Shown one piece after another: positions 43,406-44,784 of a DNA stretch of 44,784 nt. The notes under the pieces were generated by a model, which saw nothing but the letters and a program-made list of their open reading frames with translations, was not told the DNA's origin and made no database searches. The stretch's first letter is position 1. Each line of letters opens with the position of its first letter. The stretch comes from Flavobacterium sp. LC2016-13. Lineage in GTDB: Bacteria > Bacteroidota > Bacteroidia > Flavobacteriales > Flavobacteriaceae. A program made the position numbers and the translations under genes. The stretch is taken from positions 1-44,784 of the forward strand of contig NZ_WMDQ01000022.1 in the NCBI RefSeq assembly GCF_009707955.1, written 5' to 3'.

Positions 43406-43801
43406 TTAGGCATTTTTATCAATAATAAATTTAAAAATATTATAAAAAACATGCCAGCTGTTTTCTTCCAGAAATAATTTGAATTGATTAGAATTCGTGA
43501 ATAATGTTAATTCTCTATTGGAAATCTTTTCAGAAGGATTTATTTTGATGTTAATAAAATCAACTTTTATTAAATCAGATAAATTATACCAATTCTCATT
43601 AAGAATAATAATTCTTTCATTTGTAAGAAGCCAACTGTAAGCTTCAGATTCATTATAATAAATAATACCTATTTCATCAACTCGTAAATGAGTTGAAAAT
43701 TTTTGTTTTTGCGATGAAGAAGTTTTTTCCCATAAATAAGTTTTATGAAAATTAATTTGGCTTCTTTCAAATTTTCCCTTTATTGCAGAAATACTAAACA
43801 T
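43406..43801 (-). CDS. Probable immunity protein to the Rhs toxin
   Basis: This 131-residue protein begins 2 nt after the Rhs stop codon, the standard place for the immunity partner of a polymorphic toxin. I do not recognise its family. The sequence has alternating beta strands and a final amphipathic helix (LFLEENSWHVFYNIFKFIID). The segment WLLTNERIIILNENWYNL and DLIKVDF resembles bacterial pleckstrin-like folds, but this is weak. There is no signal peptide, so it should act in the cytoplasm, where a toxin entering a sibling cell would be neutralised. Assignment rests on gene position. Confidence 0.65.
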   Translation of the reverse strand: MFSISAIKGKFERSQINFHKTYLWEKTSSSQKQKFSTHLRVDEIGIIYYNESEAYSWLLTNERIIILNENWYNLSDLIKVDFINIKINPSEKISNRELTLFTNSNQFKLFLEENSWHVFYNIFKFIIDKNA

Positions 43802-43803
43802 AG

Positions 43804-44784
43804 TTAGAATGTTTTTGAGATTTTTATTGTAGTATCTGTAGTCTTTTCGACTGTATAACCTAGCCTTTTCATAAATTCAGCATTTAGAATCAATCTTTTT
43901 TCAACAATATCAATACCTTTTATTACGATTTTTGTTGCACCAGCAGATTTTGCTTCAGCTTCGAAAGCTTTAACTAATTTAACCAAACTAGTTCCCTCTT
44001 CTAAACTAGCTAAACTTTGCACTGTTTTCGTAAAAACCCCTCCTGACAAAAAAGTTTTTGCTCTAACATAAAATCCTCCTATCTGAGCTACTTTAAAAGC
44101 TCCACCGCCACTAATAAATTCTAGCCCACCTGCACCCCCAAGAGGCTTCATCATCATTATCGTTCCATCATCATTTAATAAATAAGTAAAACCTGTTTCA
44201 GGGTCTGTCCATTCTCTATCTCCTTTCATGCGTATCCAAGTTCTTTTCAGAAAAGATTCTTTACTTACATCTGTGGAAACCTTAGTTCCAGCGGGTGGAG
44301 TAATTTGCTTCACTCCCTTTTTAGGAGGGTCTTCACTACTTTCGCCATCACTTGTAGTTTCGCCTGTATTACTTGAAAATGTACCATTATTATTATTTGT
44401 CCAAGTTGTACCACTAGCAGAACTCATTAATTTATCCATAAATGACTGTGACAGCATTCCATCAGGGTCAATAAAGTACACAGGATTATCCATTGCATAA
44501 TTATATGGTGACCATCTACGACCTTCTTCAGCTAATGGGTCAATGTTCATCCAACGCCCAATTGCGGGGTCATAATTACGTGCGCTATAATCGTACATGT
44601 TAAGCCCCAGTTCGTCTTGGAATTCCATTCCATTAAACTTGAACTTATTATTAGTCGCCACATAATCATTATATCCTTTGTGTTTTAATCCAAAAGGATA
44701 ATAATTATTTTCTTCGATAATTTCAAGAACTTGGGTTGTTGGGTTCTTTGCAAAACTTACTCGTATGTTGCCTAAATGATCCTT
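43804..44784 (-). CDS. Rhs-family polymorphic toxin, C-terminal part (runs off the right edge)
   Basis: The frame is open to the window edge, giving 327 residues of a longer gene. Upstream of the apparent start (a GTG at 44661) the frame continues with HLGNIRVSFAKNP and NNYYPFGLKHKGYN, so that start is not real. Rhs core motifs follow: YDYSARNYDPAIGRWMNIDP and SPYNYAMDNP, ending with YFIDPDGM (residues 103-110). Everything after that is the variable tip, about 217 residues, with a low-complexity linker and a final domain ending GYTVEKTTDTTIKISKTF. I cannot name the toxin activity. The immunity gene follows at once. Confidence 0.85.
   Translation of the reverse strand, partial: KDHLGNIRVSFAKNPTTQVLEIIEENNYYPFGLKHKGYNDYVATNNKFKFNGMEFQDELGLNMYDYSARNYDPAIGRWMNIDPLAEEGRRWSPYNYAMDNPVYFIDPDGMLSQSFMDKLMSSASGTTWTNNNNGTFSSNTGETTSDGESSEDPPKKGVKQITPPAGTKVSTDVSKESFLKRTWIRMKGDREWTDPETGFTYLLNDDGTIMMMKPLGGAGGLEFISGGGAFKVAQIGGFYVRAKTFLSGGVFTKTVQSLASLEEGTSLVKLVKAFEAEAKSAGATKIVIKGIDIVEKRLILNAEFMKRLGYTVEKTTDTTIKISKTF

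Noticed and set aside
1..44784. CRISPR array or rRNA genes
   Set aside because: No regularly spaced direct repeats of CRISPR type and no rRNA-like conserved segments were seen anywhere in the window.

Overview
The window looks like a chromosomal segment of a Flavobacterium or close relative (Bacteroidota, Flavobacteriaceae). The sequence is AT-rich. It carries the gliding-motility pair gldF-gldG directly upstream of dnaN, several promoters of the Bacteroidota type (TTG, about 19-21 nt, then TAnnTTTG), and typical family genes: DUF4294, a 317-residue PurC, a membrane MutS-like ATPase, and Rhs proteins with the YYPFG core. This assignment rests on gene content and motifs only; no database was searched.

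Layout. (1) 1-2400: a leftward promoter for an off-window gene, a gene-poor stretch, a secreted DUF4294 protein and an M42 aminopeptidase. (2) 2454-10024: a two-component system (OmpR-type regulator plus histidine kinase, 4-nt overlap), then a TolC/CzcB/CzcA-type metal efflux operon. Four phased TAAGGT repeats lie just upstream of the efflux operon and are a likely binding site for the regulator. (3) 10166-19449: mostly leftward ordinary genes (DUF2238 membrane protein, secreted ankyrin protein, GH26 glycosidase, purC, S9 peptidase, HAD phosphatase, DUF1801, lipoprotein, phoH), several with good terminators. (4) 19630-25362: rightward genes for a SAM hydroxide adenosyltransferase-like protein, an ABM-domain protein, an unknown protein, GldF, GldG and the DNA clamp. 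(5) 25500-31900: DsbA/FrnE-like oxidoreductase, MutS-like ATPase, tandem universal stress protein, mnmE, a small HTH protein and a cold-shock protein, with two large inverted-repeat elements in the spacers.

(6) 32131-41769 is the most interesting part. It is a leftward six-gene cluster: a CxPxR sulfatase, a 347-residue repeat (propeller-like) protein, a ferritin-like protein, a LodA/GoxA-type quinoprotein amino-acid oxidase, a QhpD-like radical SAM/SPASM protein and a LodB/QhpG-like flavoprotein. The last three genes are tightly coupled (4-nt overlap, then a 6-nt gap). LodA-type oxidases carry a cysteine tryptophylquinone (CTQ) cofactor built from their own Cys and Trp with help from a LodB flavoprotein. 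The radical SAM protein resembles the enzyme that installs thioether cross-links in a different CTQ enzyme, quinohemoprotein amine dehydrogenase. The cluster therefore appears to combine two separately known CTQ maturation toolkits with a possible diiron protein, and it holds no recognisable QhpC-type small subunit. None of the six proteins has an obvious signal peptide.

(7) 41770-44784 is accessory DNA. It contains a decayed IS200-like/REP-associated tyrosine transposase bounded by a perfect 23-nt inverted repeat, an HTH gene whose 5' end seems to have been lost at the element's edge, and the 3' end of an Rhs polymorphic toxin with a likely immunity gene 2 nt downstream. The Rhs gene continues beyond the right edge of the window.
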